NCBI GenBank assembly: GCA_965217625.1
Contig: OZ244557.1
Coordinates: forward strand, 1,302,001 to 1,366,000
DNA length: 64,000 bases
From: TK10-74A sp965217625
GTDB lineage: Bacteria > Chloroflexota > Dehalococcoidia > Bin125
Reading direction: 5' to 3'
Each line of letters begins with the position of its first letter. The first letter of the stretch is position 1. A program made the translations under genes and the position numbers. Under the pieces are notes generated by a model, which made no database searches, was not told the origin of the DNA, and saw nothing but the letters and a program-made list of their open reading frames with translations. Positions 7,393-16,397 of the stretch are shown here, piece by piece.

Positions 7393-8250
7393 ATGTCCGA
7401 GCCCGATCGTGACATCGCGAACGACGCGTCGCGCGAGCCGCCGGCCCGGGAAGCCACACGCCGATCGGACTCGCCCCACGACGACGCGCAGTCGTTCGCG
7501 CGGGCGCACGGCGCGAACGTCGAGTTGGGCGTGCCCAGCCTGGTCTGGGGACCGGGCCAGGAACGACGCCTGCAGCTCATCCGCGACCGTATCCCGCTGA
7601 CCGGGCGCCGCGTGCTGGATGTGGGCTGCGGCCTGGGCCAGTATGTGCGTCGCGTCGGGGAGCTGGCAGGGGAGTCGTACGGGATCGACATCGAGGCCGC
7701 GCGGGTGCGCGCGGGCGCGCGCCACACGCCGGGCCTGCTGCTGGGGTCGGCCGGGGCCCTGCCCTTCGCCGACGGTTGCTTCGACGTCATCCTGCTGAAC
7801 GAGGTGATCGAGCACGTCGCCGACGAGCGCACGACCCTGCGCGAGGCAGTGCGCGTGCTGCGCCCGGGCGGGCATCTGGTGATCTACGCGCCCAACCGCG
7901 GCTTCCCGTTCGAGACGCACGGGGTGCACTGGCGCGGGCGCTACCACTTCGGGAACTTCCCGCTGGTCAACTACCTGCCGCACGTCGTCCGCGACCGCCT
8001 GGTGCCGCACGCGCGCGTCTACACGGCCCGCGAACTGCGGGAGTTGTGGCGTGGGCTGCCCTTCCGCGTGATCGAGCGGACGGTGGTCTACCCCGGCTTC
8101 GACGGGATGCGCGCGCGCAACGAGCTCCTGGGCCGGGCGCTGCAGACCACGCTGCACCGGGCGGAATCGACGCCGCTGCGCGCGTTCGGGCTGAGCCACT
8201 TCGTCATTCTTGAGCGCCATGCCGGCGGCGAGGGGGGTGCAGCGTCGTGA
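7393..8250 (+). CDS. SAM-dependent class I methyltransferase
   Basis: A 285-residue class I methyltransferase. Motif I reads VLDVGCGLGQYVRRVGE (around residues 75-91), and the acidic end of beta-2 is YGIDIEAARV. Motif post-I is FDVILLNEVIEHVADE, and RVLRPGGHLVIYAPN follows. This arrangement is typical of methyltransferase-11/UbiE-like enzymes acting on small molecules or lipids. I start it at ATG 7393 because GGAG lies 5-8 bases upstream, although the frame is open further left. Its stop overlaps the start of the penicillin-binding protein by four bases (GTGA), so the two are co-translated. This hints at an envelope-related substrate, but the sequence does not identify it. Confidence 0.88.
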   Translation: MSEPDRDIANDASREPPAREATRRSDSPHDDAQSFARAHGANVELGVPSLVWGPGQERRLQLIRDRIPLTGRRVLDVGCGLGQYVRRVGELAGESYGIDIEAARVRAGARHTPGLLLGSAGALPFADGCFDVILLNEVIEHVADERTTLREAVRVLRPGGHLVIYAPNRGFPFETHGVHWRGRYHFGNFPLVNYLPHVVRDRLVPHARVYTARELRELWRGLPFRVIERTVVYPGFDGMRARNELLGRALQTTLHRAESTPLRAFGLSHFVILERHAGGEGGAAS

Positions 8251-11186
8251 GCCGGCGCCGCCGGGCGGCCGATCCGAGACTGCGGGAGCGCCACGAGATC
8301 ATCCTCCGGCGGCGGCGGCGGCGCGCGTCGGACGACGGGGGAGGCGCGGCACGGCGCCTGCTGGTGTGGCTCCCGGTGATGGTCGTGGCGCTGGGCCTGC
8401 TGACCCTGGGCGGCGCGGCGGCGGCGGCGTGGGGCGTGTACCAGTCGTTCGCCGACGACCTGGTGGAGCCGGACGCGATCGTCGAGACGCAGCGGGCGCT
8501 GGGCACGAGCAAGGTCTTCGACGCGGGGGGGCCGGACGGCGGCCGGCTGCTGTTCGAGTTCGCGGACCCGTTGTCGGGACTGCGCAACCCGGTCCGCATC
8601 GAGGATGTCTCGACGCATCTGATCAACGCCACCGTGGCGACGGAGGATGCGTCGTTCTTCGAAAACCGGGGCATCAACATGCGCGGGCTGAGCCGGGCGG
8701 CCTGGGAGAATCTGGGCCTGGGCACGGGCAACTTCTTCGGCGGCTCGGGGGGCTCCTCGATCACGCAGCAGTTGGTGAAGAACGTCGTGATCCCGACCGA
8801 GGAGCGCAGCGGTCGCACGATCGAGCGGGCGCAGGGCAAGCTCAAGGAGTCGATCCTGGCGATCGAACTCACCGAGCAGTACTCGAAGCTGCAAATCCTG
8901 GAGTGGTACCTGAACACGATCTTCTACGGGAACCTGTCGTACGGGATCGGGGCGGCGGCCGAGCGCTATTTCGGCAAGCCCGCGTCGGACCTGGAACTGC
9001 ACGAAGCGGCGCTGCTGGCGGGGCTGCCGCAGGCGCCGGCCAACCTGGACCCCTTCCTGCACCCGGAGGCGGCCAAGGCGAGACAGCGCGCCGTGCTGAA
9101 CCTGATGGCGCGCAACGGCTACATCACCCTGGCCGAGGCGGAGATCGCCAAGCAGCGGCCGCTCAACTTCGCCAGCCGCGCGTTCAACATCGAGGCGCCG
9201 CACTTCGTGACGTACGTGGCCGAGGAAGTGCGGCGGCTCTGCGAGCGCGGCCGCATCCCGATCCCCGACACGGTCACCGGCTGCGACGACCTGCTGATCG
9301 AGGGCGGGCTGCGCATCACCACGAGCCTCGACATGGACCTGCAGGAGCAGGCGGAGGCGATCCTGCGCGCCGACCTGGCGACGTTCGAGGAGCAGACGGG
9401 GGCGCACAACGCCGCCCTGGTCGCGCTGGACCCCGCGACCGGCCACATCCTGGCGATGGTGGGCAGTCGCGACTTCTTCCGCGAGGACATCGACGGGCAG
9501 GTCAACCTGGTGACGTCGCCGAACTCGCCGGGCTCATCGATCAAGCCGATCACCTACGCGGCGGCGTTCGTGCTGGACCCGACCACCTGGAACCCCGGCA
9601 CGATCATCTGGGACGTGCCACTGGAGTACCAGGAAGCGACGGGCGAGACGTTCTCACCGGAGAACTTCGACGCGGTGTTCCGTGGTCCGATGACGGCGCG
9701 CAGCGCGCTGGCGAACTCGATCAACATCGCCGCCTTCCGGGTGGCCGACAGCATCGGCACCGGCGCGCTGCTGGATTTCGCGCATCGCATCGGGATCACG
9801 ACGATGGCGAATGCGGCCCAGTACGGCCCGTCGATCACGCTGGGCGGCGGCGACGCGACGTTGCTGGATATGGCGTTCGCCTACAGCGTGTTCGCCAACA
9901 ACGGCATCATGCGCGGCCAGCGCACCTCACTGGGCTTGCCGCCCGACTACCGCGGGCTCGACCCGGTCGCGATCACGCGCATCAGCGACTCGCGCGGGCG
10001 CACGCTGTACGAGGCCGGGGAGGCGCAGGCGGTGCAGGTGATGCCCGCCCCGCAGGCCTTCCAGATCACGAGCATCCTGGCGGACAACCAAGCGCGACGG
10101 ATCCTGTACGGCTTGGAGAGCAACCTGGTGCTGGACCGTCCGGCCGCGGCGAAGACGGGCACGGCCGGCGATCCGGGCCGCAACGACGTGCGGCGCGACT
10201 TCTGGACCGTGGGCTATACGCCCACGCTGGTCACCGCCGTGTGGGTGGGCAACGCCGACAACACCCCCATGACGGGCGGCTCCTCGGGGCGGACGGCGGG
10301 GCTCATCTGGCACGACTTCATGCTGGCCGCCCACGCGGGCCTGCCGGCGCAGGACTTCGTCACGCCGGAAGGGCTCACGACGTCGCAGGTGTTCACGCCG
10401 CGGCTGCGTGTGCTGGCGCCCGCGGACCGGGAGGACGCGTCGCCGCAGGATCCGTGCGGGTCCACGTCGCTGGAGTTGTTCGTCGCCGAGGCCGACGTGC
10501 CAGCGCGCGGCAACGGCGTCTGCACGCGCGCCGAGATCGACGTGCGCTCATTCGAGTTGGCGCTGCCCGGCACGGAGCCCGAGTGGCGGCGCGAGGACTA
10601 CTACCTGATCCCGACCCTGCTGCCGCCCGAGGCCCGGATCGGCGGACAGCCGGACCCGGCCATCATCGAGTGGCTGCAGGACAACCGCGTGCGCTTCGTG
10701 GGCGACGACTCGGTCGAGACGCGCGAGGGCGACCCGGTCGCGCTGGAAGAACCGCTGGACGGGGCGGAGCTGGACCAGGGGCTCGTGGTGGTGCGCGGGC
10801 AGGCCGACAGCGCCGAGCTGCAAGCCTGGCGCCTGGAGTTCGCCCCGGGCGACGACCCCGCGGAGGAGGACTTCGTCGTCATCGTCGAGGGCGACGATCC
10901 CGTGCGGGGGCAGATCACGCGCTGGGACACGCGGGAACTCGACCCCGGCGACTACGTGCTGCGCTTGGTCCTGGAGGACGACTTCCTGGGCGAGAAGGAG
11001 GTCTCGGCGCAGGTTACGATCGAGGAGGATCCGGACGCCGAGGACGATGAAGACCCAGAGGCCGACCCGGAGGCGGACCCCGCGGCGGACCCAGACGCCG
11101 CGGGCGACGAGGACGCCGGCCGCGCTCCTGACGACTCCGCGGCCGATGACGGGGAGACCGATTCCTCGCGCGGCGACGGCAACTAG
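8247..11186 (+). CDS. Class A penicillin-binding protein (PBP1A type)
   Basis: A bifunctional peptidoglycan glycosyltransferase/transpeptidase of 979 residues. A basic cytoplasmic N-terminus (residues 1-36) precedes one membrane helix (about 37-62). The GT51 domain shows ATEDASFFENRGI and GGSSITQQLVKN, and EWYLNTIFYG. The transpeptidase domain has Ser430 in SSIKP (SxxK), ANSIN (SxN) and Lys636 in KTGTAGD (KTG). After about residue 740 comes a beta-rich region, then a strongly acidic tail (about 930-979) of D, E, A and P repeats. The start is GTG within the overlapping GTGA of the methyltransferase stop. It acts outside the membrane in cell-wall synthesis. Confidence 0.95.
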   Translation: MSRRRRAADPRLRERHEIILRRRRRRASDDGGGAARRLLVWLPVMVVALGLLTLGGAAAAAWGVYQSFADDLVEPDAIVETQRALGTSKVFDAGGPDGGRLLFEFADPLSGLRNPVRIEDVSTHLINATVATEDASFFENRGINMRGLSRAAWENLGLGTGNFFGGSGGSSITQQLVKNVVIPTEERSGRTIERAQGKLKESILAIELTEQYSKLQILEWYLNTIFYGNLSYGIGAAAERYFGKPASDLELHEAALLAGLPQAPANLDPFLHPEAAKARQRAVLNLMARNGYITLAEAEIAKQRPLNFASRAFNIEAPHFVTYVAEEVRRLCERGRIPIPDTVTGCDDLLIEGGLRITTSLDMDLQEQAEAILRADLATFEEQTGAHNAALVALDPATGHILAMVGSRDFFREDIDGQVNLVTSPNSPGSSIKPITYAAAFVLDPTTWNPGTIIWDVPLEYQEATGETFSPENFDAVFRGPMTARSALANSINIAAFRVADSIGTGALLDFAHRIGITTMANAAQYGPSITLGGGDATLLDMAFAYSVFANNGIMRGQRTSLGLPPDYRGLDPVAITRISDSRGRTLYEAGEAQAVQVMPAPQAFQITSILADNQARRILYGLESNLVLDRPAAAKTGTAGDPGRNDVRRDFWTVGYTPTLVTAVWVGNADNTPMTGGSSGRTAGLIWHDFMLAAHAGLPAQDFVTPEGLTTSQVFTPRLRVLAPADREDASPQDPCGSTSLELFVAEADVPARGNGVCTRAEIDVRSFELALPGTEPEWRREDYYLIPTLLPPEARIGGQPDPAIIEWLQDNRVRFVGDDSVETREGDPVALEEPLDGAELDQGLVVVRGQADSAELQAWRLEFAPGDDPAEEDFVVIVEGDDPVRGQITRWDTRELDPGDYVLRLVLEDDFLGEKEVSAQVTIEEDPDAEDDEDPEADPEADPAADPDAAGDEDAGRAPDDSAADDGETDSSRGDGN

Positions 11187-11216
11187 CGCGATTCGGAGGC
11201 GGCAATGACGCGGGCC

Positions 11217-12485
11217 TCAATCCCCGGCGGCGGCTTCGAGATCGCGAAGCGATTCAAACTCGCGCACGATGGCGACGAACGCGGCCAGGGAATCGGCCGC
11301 GTCGCGCAGCGCGTGCAGCAGCGGGCCGATGGGGCTGCTGCTGGCGGGCGTGTCGCCGTAAACGCCGTTGGCGGCGAAGAACGCCTGGTTGATGCGCCGG
11401 AAGTCGCGGCCCAGCCCGGCGAGCCGCACGCGGGTCGCCTCCATCAGCGCCTCGGCGTCTTCAACGCGTCCGTCCGCGAGCAGGGCGTCCACGTCGCGGC
11501 GCAACTCGGACAGCACGGCGTCGCTATGGCTGCGGTCCAGCGCGGGGAGGGCGCGCGGCTGGACGCCGGGGTGGGCCGCCAGCAGGGACGCGGCGATCTC
11601 GTCGCCGACGATGTTGGCGACCGTCTCATTCATGGTGCGCAGCTCGCGACTGTCGAAGAAGTGGAAGCCGAGCGGGTAGAAGAACAGGTAGTTGTGCATC
11701 CACTCGTGGGCGATCGTGTTCACGGTCGCGGCGTAGGAGCGGGCGTCGTGGACGATCGCCGGGTAGGAGCCGAGCCCGCCGATCGCCTGCACGAGCGCCG
11801 ACCAGCGACCGCCGGCCTCGATCGCGGCCTCGATGCGCTCGACCTCGCGCAGGGGCAGCCCCGGGTCCAGGAGGACGGAGCGGGCGATGCGGATCTCGTC
11901 GCGGGGCGAGATGGTGAGCACCCGCGGCGGGCGCGTGAGTTCGACGTCGACGGGGGGCCAGAGCAGGCGCTGATCGCCGAACAGCGGCAGCGGCCGGGAG
12001 AACCCGAAGCGGCGCAGCTCCGCCCCCACACGATGCTCCAGGATGCGCTCGACGCGGTTCTCGATCGCGGCGCGCTCCGCTTCGAGGTGGGCGATGAACG
12101 CCGTCGAACGCCCGCCGGCCCGTGCGTCGGCGAGGTCGGCCCGCAGGTCGAAGTAGCGGTGGACCAGGGCGGCGGCGGCGGAACCGGACTCGTCACGGCC
12201 GCTGATGAACGCGCCCACGTCGCCGAGCCAGTGGCTGAAAGCCGCGCCGACCTCGAACTCGAGCAGGCTGAAGTGGTGGCCCGACACCGCCCGGTCGGTG
12301 ATCTCGTCCAGGCTGCCGGCCTGCGCCTGTGCGCCGACACGGGGGTGCATCGAAACGGCGCCCAGCCCGATCACGACCAGCGCGCCCATGACGAGCACGG
12401 CCAGAGCCAGCGCCGGCAGGGCGATCCGGCGACGCGTGGGCGGCTGCGCCTGGCAATCGGTGGTCGTGCGTCCCATACCCTGCAT
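11217..12485 (-). CDS. Membrane-anchored putative zinc peptidase (HExxH), uncharacterised
   Basis: A 422-residue protein with one N-terminal membrane helix (about residues 17-42, ALPALALAVLVMGALVVIGL) and a large extracytoplasmic part. It carries TIAHEWMHNYLFFYPLG, a textbook HExxH zinc-binding helix, and a downstream NETVANIVGDE segment that could supply the third ligand (a gluzincin-like Glu). I do not recognise a named family. The start is uncertain: ATG 12485 is used here, ATG 12476 follows three codons on, and the frame stays open to 12737, where it would overlap the divergent RDD gene. It ends 30 bases from the convergent penicillin-binding protein. Peptidase activity is inferred from the motif alone. 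Confidence 0.75.
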   Translation of the reverse strand: MQGMGRTTTDCQAQPPTRRRIALPALALAVLVMGALVVIGLGAVSMHPRVGAQAQAGSLDEITDRAVSGHHFSLLEFEVGAAFSHWLGDVGAFISGRDESGSAAAALVHRYFDLRADLADARAGGRSTAFIAHLEAERAAIENRVERILEHRVGAELRRFGFSRPLPLFGDQRLLWPPVDVELTRPPRVLTISPRDEIRIARSVLLDPGLPLREVERIEAAIEAGGRWSALVQAIGGLGSYPAIVHDARSYAATVNTIAHEWMHNYLFFYPLGFHFFDSRELRTMNETVANIVGDEIAASLLAAHPGVQPRALPALDRSHSDAVLSELRRDVDALLADGRVEDAEALMEATRVRLAGLGRDFRRINQAFFAANGVYGDTPASSSPIGPLLHALRDAADSLAAFVAIVREFESLRDLEAAAGD

Positions 12486-12555
12486 ACGTCCGAAGTCGTG
12501 AACTCGCGCGCGCTCGCGGGCAGCGCGCAGAAAGGCCGCTGAGGTGTCACGCAGC

Positions 12556-13032
12556 ATGGCACAGACCACAGCGCCGGGATCGGCAGGGATCGGGTGGCGG
12601 CCCGCCCGGCTGGAGGCGCGCGCGGTCGCGCTGGGGCTGGACGCCGTCGTCGTGGCGGCGATATCCCTGCCGTTCCTGGCGCTGGGCGGGCTGGTCGTGC
12701 TGCTGCAAACCGATTGGCTGGCCGACGACCCCAGCATCGGCGCCTGGCGGTGGGGCTACCTGACCGCGGGCCTGTGGCTGCCGGCGCTGGTGGCATACTT
12801 CGCCGTCGGCGGGATGCGGGGGGCGACGCCGGGTCAGCGCGCGCTGGGCTTGCGGGTGCGGGACCGCGCCGGTCGCGCGCCGGGGCGTGGGCGCGCGCTT
12901 GCCCGGGCGCTGGTGCAACTCCTGGCGACCGCGGCGCTGGGACTGGGCCTGCTCGCGGTGCTCGTCGATGGGGAGCGCCGCTCGCTGGCCGACCGCGCGA
13001 CGGGCACGCGCGTCTGGGAGCGCACGACATGA
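12556..13032 (+). CDS. RDD family membrane protein
   Basis: A 158-residue integral membrane protein with the RDD signature. The N-terminal RPARLEARAVALGLDAVVVA supplies the Arg and Asp of the first helix. GATPGQRALGLRVRD is the conserved loop, and SLADRATGTRV closes the domain. Three hydrophobic segments are visible (about residues 25-50, 62-86 and 115-135). ATG at 12556 is preceded by GAGGTG; an in-frame GTG at 12544 is also possible. The stop overlaps the next start by four bases (ATGA). RDD proteins are transport-associated in some bacteria, but no substrate can be inferred. Confidence 0.88.
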   Translation: MAQTTAPGSAGIGWRPARLEARAVALGLDAVVVAAISLPFLALGGLVVLLQTDWLADDPSIGAWRWGYLTAGLWLPALVAYFAVGGMRGATPGQRALGLRVRDRAGRAPGRGRALARALVQLLATAALGLGLLAVLVDGERRSLADRATGTRVWERTT

Positions 13033-14219
13033 CTCCCGATGAGATCAGCCCTGGGGAGCTCAGCCCGTGGGAGCGGCCGCATCAGCGGTGGCAGACGCCC
13101 GGCGAGGAGGGGATCGAGGAAACCGTCGAAGCGATCGCGCCGCCGCCGGCTGAGCCGCTAACCCCGGGGCCGCCGCCAGGGACGCCGCCGCCCATGACGC
13201 CGCCGCCCGCGGGGCCTGGGCCGGCGTCGCCGGTGAGGCGCGTCCGATCCCGGCCGCCGGGCGCGACGCGGGGGCCCATCACCGGCCCACTCGGCGACGT
13301 TCGCCCGGCCGCGCAGGCCCGGGGGCCCATCCCGGCCGGGCGACGCGACGGGGGGCGCGGTATGCACGGCGGCCGGGGAGCGCGCGGCTCCTTCCGCGTC
13401 GCCGACCAGGAGCATCCCCTGCGGCATGAGGTATCCCGCTGGATGGGCGTGGCCGGGCTGGCACTGGTGACGGGGCTGCTGATCCTGGCCTGGTCGGCGG
13501 TGCAACTGACCGAACGGGCACGCGCGACGCAGGTGCTGGCAGAGACGCTGGCCCCACTGTCTGACATCGACCGGCTGCTGGAGCGCGACTACGAGACGCT
13601 ACAGGCGGCGGCCCAGGAATCGGACGGCACAAGCGTGATCGTGCGCAGCTACCCCCTGGGCGTCGCGATCCCGGCGGCGGAGCTGTCGGAGATGAGCGCG
13701 GCGCAGGTCCGCGCGTGGGTGCTGTCGGCGTCGGCGGAGCGCATCTACGACACGGGCATGGGCACGTTCGCGCGCGAGGACGGCGTCCGGGGCAGCTTCT
13801 TCTCACCGCGCGGCGTATTCGAGCTCACGGCCGGGCAGTTGACCGCGCGCAATCACACCATCGCGATCATCGTCTCCGTCCTGCTGGCGCTGTTCTTCGT
13901 CCCCATGGTGGTGCGGACGTTGTCGGACGGGAGCGGAGGGGAGCGGGCGCGGAACCTGGGCGCGGGCGTCCTGCTGGGGGGGCTGGGGCTGGCCGGCGCG
14001 CTGCTGATCGGGCGAGCGCTGCTGCGGGGCGTCGTCGGCGCCGACGACGTCTTCGCCGACGCACTGCTGCAGATCGGCTCGGATGTGGCCGGGCTGCCGG
14101 TCCGCAACGGGCTGATCTTCGGAGCGCTGGGCGCGGTCGTGCTGACGGGGTCGGTGGCCTTCGAGGCCCTCCTCTGGCGCTGGGCCGGGCACCGCGCGGG
14201 GCCGCAGGAGACGTGGTAG
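13029..14219 (+). CDS. Membrane protein of unknown function with proline-rich cytoplasmic N-terminus
   Basis: A 396-residue protein I cannot assign to a family. Residues 1-115 are rich in Pro, Gly and Arg (for example LTPGPPPGTPPPMTPPPAG) and likely disordered. A first helix follows (MGVAGLALVTGLLILAWSAV, about residues 138-157). An extracytoplasmic segment of roughly 115 residues comes next, then three more helices towards the C-terminus (HTIAIIVSVLLALFFVPMVV, GAGVLLGGLGLAGALLIGRAL and a final one). It is translationally coupled to the RDD gene by an ATGA overlap, so the two probably form one membrane complex. No catalytic motif is visible. Confidence 0.8.
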   Translation: MTPDEISPGELSPWERPHQRWQTPGEEGIEETVEAIAPPPAEPLTPGPPPGTPPPMTPPPAGPGPASPVRRVRSRPPGATRGPITGPLGDVRPAAQARGPIPAGRRDGGRGMHGGRGARGSFRVADQEHPLRHEVSRWMGVAGLALVTGLLILAWSAVQLTERARATQVLAETLAPLSDIDRLLERDYETLQAAAQESDGTSVIVRSYPLGVAIPAAELSEMSAAQVRAWVLSASAERIYDTGMGTFAREDGVRGSFFSPRGVFELTAGQLTARNHTIAIIVSVLLALFFVPMVVRTLSDGSGGERARNLGAGVLLGGLGLAGALLIGRALLRGVVGADDVFADALLQIGSDVAGLPVRNGLIFGALGAVVLTGSVAFEALLWRWAGHRAGPQETW

Positions 14220-14237
14220 GGCTCGCCGGCCGCCGCG

Positions 14238-14546
14238 TCAGACGGACCGCTTGCGCTCCCGGACGAAGCGGATGTCCACGCGGTAGTCCATCGCCTGCGC
14301 GGCGGCGGCGATGGTCTCCAGCCTGGGGCTGTAGTTGCCGGACTCCCAGCGGCTCACGACGCCCTGGGTGACGCCCATCTTCTCGGCGAGTTGCGCCTGC
14401 GTCATGTTGCGATGCCGCCGGGCCTTGATCAGTTCCTCGATCACCGCGTAGCGAGGCCCCAGCCGTTCGAACTCCTCCCGAAGCTCGGGATCCTCCGCGT
14501 GGAGCTGATTCAGACCTTCACGGAACGGTCGCCCAATTGTGCCCAC
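14238..14546 (-). CDS. XRE-family helix-turn-helix regulator (antitoxin-like)
   Basis: A 102-residue DNA-binding protein. An N-terminal helical region (about 1-40, ELREEFERLGPRYAVIEELI) precedes a Cro/C1-type HTH at about residues 42-95 (MTQAQLAEKMGVTQGVVSRW, then ESGNYSPRLETI). The layout resembles HigA-type antitoxins, but no toxin gene lies next to it, so it may be a solitary autoregulator. The start is GTG at 14546, with GGGGAGG about seven bases upstream. A perfect palindrome 35 bases upstream, nested in a larger inverted repeat, is the obvious operator candidate. Confidence 0.85.
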   Translation of the reverse strand: MGTIGRPFREGLNQLHAEDPELREEFERLGPRYAVIEELIKARRHRNMTQAQLAEKMGVTQGVVSRWESGNYSPRLETIAAAAQAMDYRVDIRFVRERKRSV

Positions 14547-14559
14547 GTCGTGGCCTCCC

Positions 14560-14630
14560 CGGTCGGCGGTGTGCGGTCAGTATGGCATGAATGCCATATA
14601 TGGATTGTACAGCAGTGACACCGCCGACCG
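14560..14630. promoter_or_regulatory. Nested inverted repeats upstream of the XRE gene (candidate operator)
   Basis: At 14581-14598 lies the perfect palindrome TATGGCAT-GA-ATGCCATA. It is enclosed by 13-base perfect inverted arms, CGGTCGGCGGTGT at 14560-14572 and ACACCGCCGACCG at 14618-14630. The A/T-rich stretch between (TATATGGATTGTAC) would suit a promoter. A homodimeric XRE protein binding the inner palindrome would repress its own gene, which starts at 14546. Confidence 0.6.
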
Positions 14631-14723
14631 AAGAGAGTCGCCCGGCTAGCGCAACCCCTCCAGACGGGAGCACCGCGGGGCCGAGATCGTGACGCGCGGA
14701 GCGGCTAGGCTGGCGCGACTGTG

Positions 14724-15716
14724 ATGCACTATCGACGACTGGGCGACACGGGCGTAGTGGTCTCCGAACTCGGGCTGGGCGGGGGCGGGATCGGGCAGGT
14801 CTGGGGGCCGACGACGGACGACGCCGCCGTCGCGGCGGTCGACGCGGCGCTCGCGGCCGGGGTCAACTTCTTCGACGTCGCGCCGCGCTACGGCGACGGC
14901 CGCGCCGAGCGGGTGCTGGGCCGCGCCCTGGAGCACCGGCGCGAGGAGGCGCTGGTCGCCAGCAAGGTCTACCTGGGTCCGGAGACACTGGACGACATCC
15001 CGGGCGCGATCGAGCGCGGACTGGCGGAGAGTCTGGAGCGGCTGGGCAGCGACCGCTTGGACCTGTACCAGCTGCACAATCACGTCACCGGCGAGCGCGG
15101 CGCGATGCGCCAGTCGGTATCGCTGGCGGACGTGCTGGGGGCGGGCGGCGTGGTGGAGACGCTGCAGCGGCTGAAGGCGTCGGGCAGCGTGCGCTTCGTG
15201 GGCTTCACCGGGCTGGGCGACGCCGAGGCGGTGCGCGCGGTGATCCGCGACGGTGGACTGGACACGGTGCAGGCCTACTACAACCTGTTGAATCGCAGTG
15301 CCGTGGAGCCGTTGCCGCCGGGGTCGGGGCTGCACGACCACGGACAGATCATCCCCCTGGCGGCCGGACGGGGGATGGGCGTGATCGGGATTCGCAATCT
15401 GGCGGGCGGCGTGCTCAGCGACGGTCTGGACCGCGCCGTGGCCGCCGACTCGCTGGTGGGCCGCGACGCGCGCCGCGTCGAGCGGCTGGGGTTCCTGCGC
15501 GCGGCGGAGGCTCCGCTGTCACAGATCGCGACCCGCTTCGCGCTGTCGCACCCGGAGATCGCGACGGTCGTCCCCGGGGTGAAGAACACGGCCGAGGTGG
15601 AGGACTGCGTCGCGGCGACCGGGCTGCCCGCGCTGGACGAGTCGGCGCTGGCGCGGCTGGACGAGGCGGCGGCGGACGACTTCGGCGTCCCGGAGCCGTC
15701 GCCCGCGACGATCTAG
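14724..15716 (+). CDS. Aldo/keto reductase
   Basis: A 330-residue NAD(P)H-dependent aldo/keto reductase with the TIM-barrel pattern. It opens with MHYRRLGDTGVVVSELGLGG. Catalytic residues are visible as Asp and Tyr in FFDVAPRYGDG, Lys in VASKVYLG, and His in LYQLHNHV. The C-terminal cofactor region reads ATRFALSHPEIATVVPGVKN. ATG 14724 matches the usual family start (an in-frame GTG lies three bases before). It belongs to the galactose-dehydrogenase-like branch that begins MxYRxLGxTG, but substrate is unknown. The glycosylase gene follows after 12 bases, so they are probably co-transcribed. Confidence 0.92.
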   Translation: MHYRRLGDTGVVVSELGLGGGGIGQVWGPTTDDAAVAAVDAALAAGVNFFDVAPRYGDGRAERVLGRALEHRREEALVASKVYLGPETLDDIPGAIERGLAESLERLGSDRLDLYQLHNHVTGERGAMRQSVSLADVLGAGGVVETLQRLKASGSVRFVGFTGLGDAEAVRAVIRDGGLDTVQAYYNLLNRSAVEPLPPGSGLHDHGQIIPLAAGRGMGVIGIRNLAGGVLSDGLDRAVAADSLVGRDARRVERLGFLRAAEAPLSQIATRFALSHPEIATVVPGVKNTAEVEDCVAATGLPALDESALARLDEAAADDFGVPEPSPATI

Positions 15717-15728
15717 CCGGCCCGCGCC

Positions 15729-16355
15729 ATGACCGACCCGCCGATGCCCGGCCACGCCACAGCCGACGACGGTCTGAGCCGCTGCGACTGGGGCGGCGAC
15801 TGGGCCGACCCGCTGATGCTCGCGTACCACGATCGGGAGTGGGGCGTGCCGGTGCACGACGATCGGCGGCTGTTCGAGCTGCTGACGCTGGAGGGGGCGC
15901 AGGCCGGGCTGTCGTGGCGGACGGTGCTGCATCGCCGCGAGGGCTACCGACGGGCGTTCGCGGGCTTCGCGATCGAGGCCGTGGCGGACTTCACAGCGGA
16001 GCACGTCGAGCGCCTGCTGCAAGACCCGGGCATCATCCGCAACCGCGCGAAGGTGGAATCGACGGTCCGCAACGCCAAGGCCACGCTGGCGCTCCAGGAA
16101 GCCGAAGGCTCGCTCGACGCGTTCCTCTGGGACTTCGTGGGCGGGGCGCCACGGCGCAACCGGTTCGCGGCGTCGCGGGAGTTGCCGGCGCAGACGGCGC
16201 AGTCGGCGGCGATGAGCCGGGCGCTGAAGCAGCGCGGCTTCCGCTTCGTGGGCCCCACGATCTGCTACGCGCTGATGCAGGCGGCGGGGCTGGTGGACGA
16301 CCACCTGGTGTCGTGTTTCCGGCACGCGCCGTTGGATTGGGAGCTGGATGGGTAG
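15729..16355 (+). CDS. tag: DNA-3-methyladenine glycosylase I
   Basis: Tag removes 3-methyladenine from alkylated DNA, starting base-excision repair. The 208-residue protein has the hallmark segments: RCDWGGDW near the N-terminus with the zinc-site Cys, YHDREWGVPVHDDRRLFELL, LEGAQAGLSWRTVLHRREGY, and RNRAKVESTVRNAKA. The C-terminal GFRFVGPTICYALMQAAGLV is followed by a His and a Cys (DDHLVSCFRH) that complete the zinc site. The first 15 residues are an extension. It lies 12 bases after the aldo/keto reductase. Confidence 0.96.
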   Translation: MTDPPMPGHATADDGLSRCDWGGDWADPLMLAYHDREWGVPVHDDRRLFELLTLEGAQAGLSWRTVLHRREGYRRAFAGFAIEAVADFTAEHVERLLQDPGIIRNRAKVESTVRNAKATLALQEAEGSLDAFLWDFVGGAPRRNRFAASRELPAQTAQSAAMSRALKQRGFRFVGPTICYALMQAAGLVDDHLVSCFRHAPLDWELDG

Positions 16356-16397
16356 CCCGGTGCGGACGATCCTGCCGCGATCGTCGCCGGCCCCGCC

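Noticed and set aside
4818..7832. A 1004-codon minus-strand frame running through gatA and gatC
   Set aside because: Only its last 160 codons are real (the Lrp/AsnC regulator, which has its own Shine-Dalgarno). The rest is out of frame with gatA and gatC.
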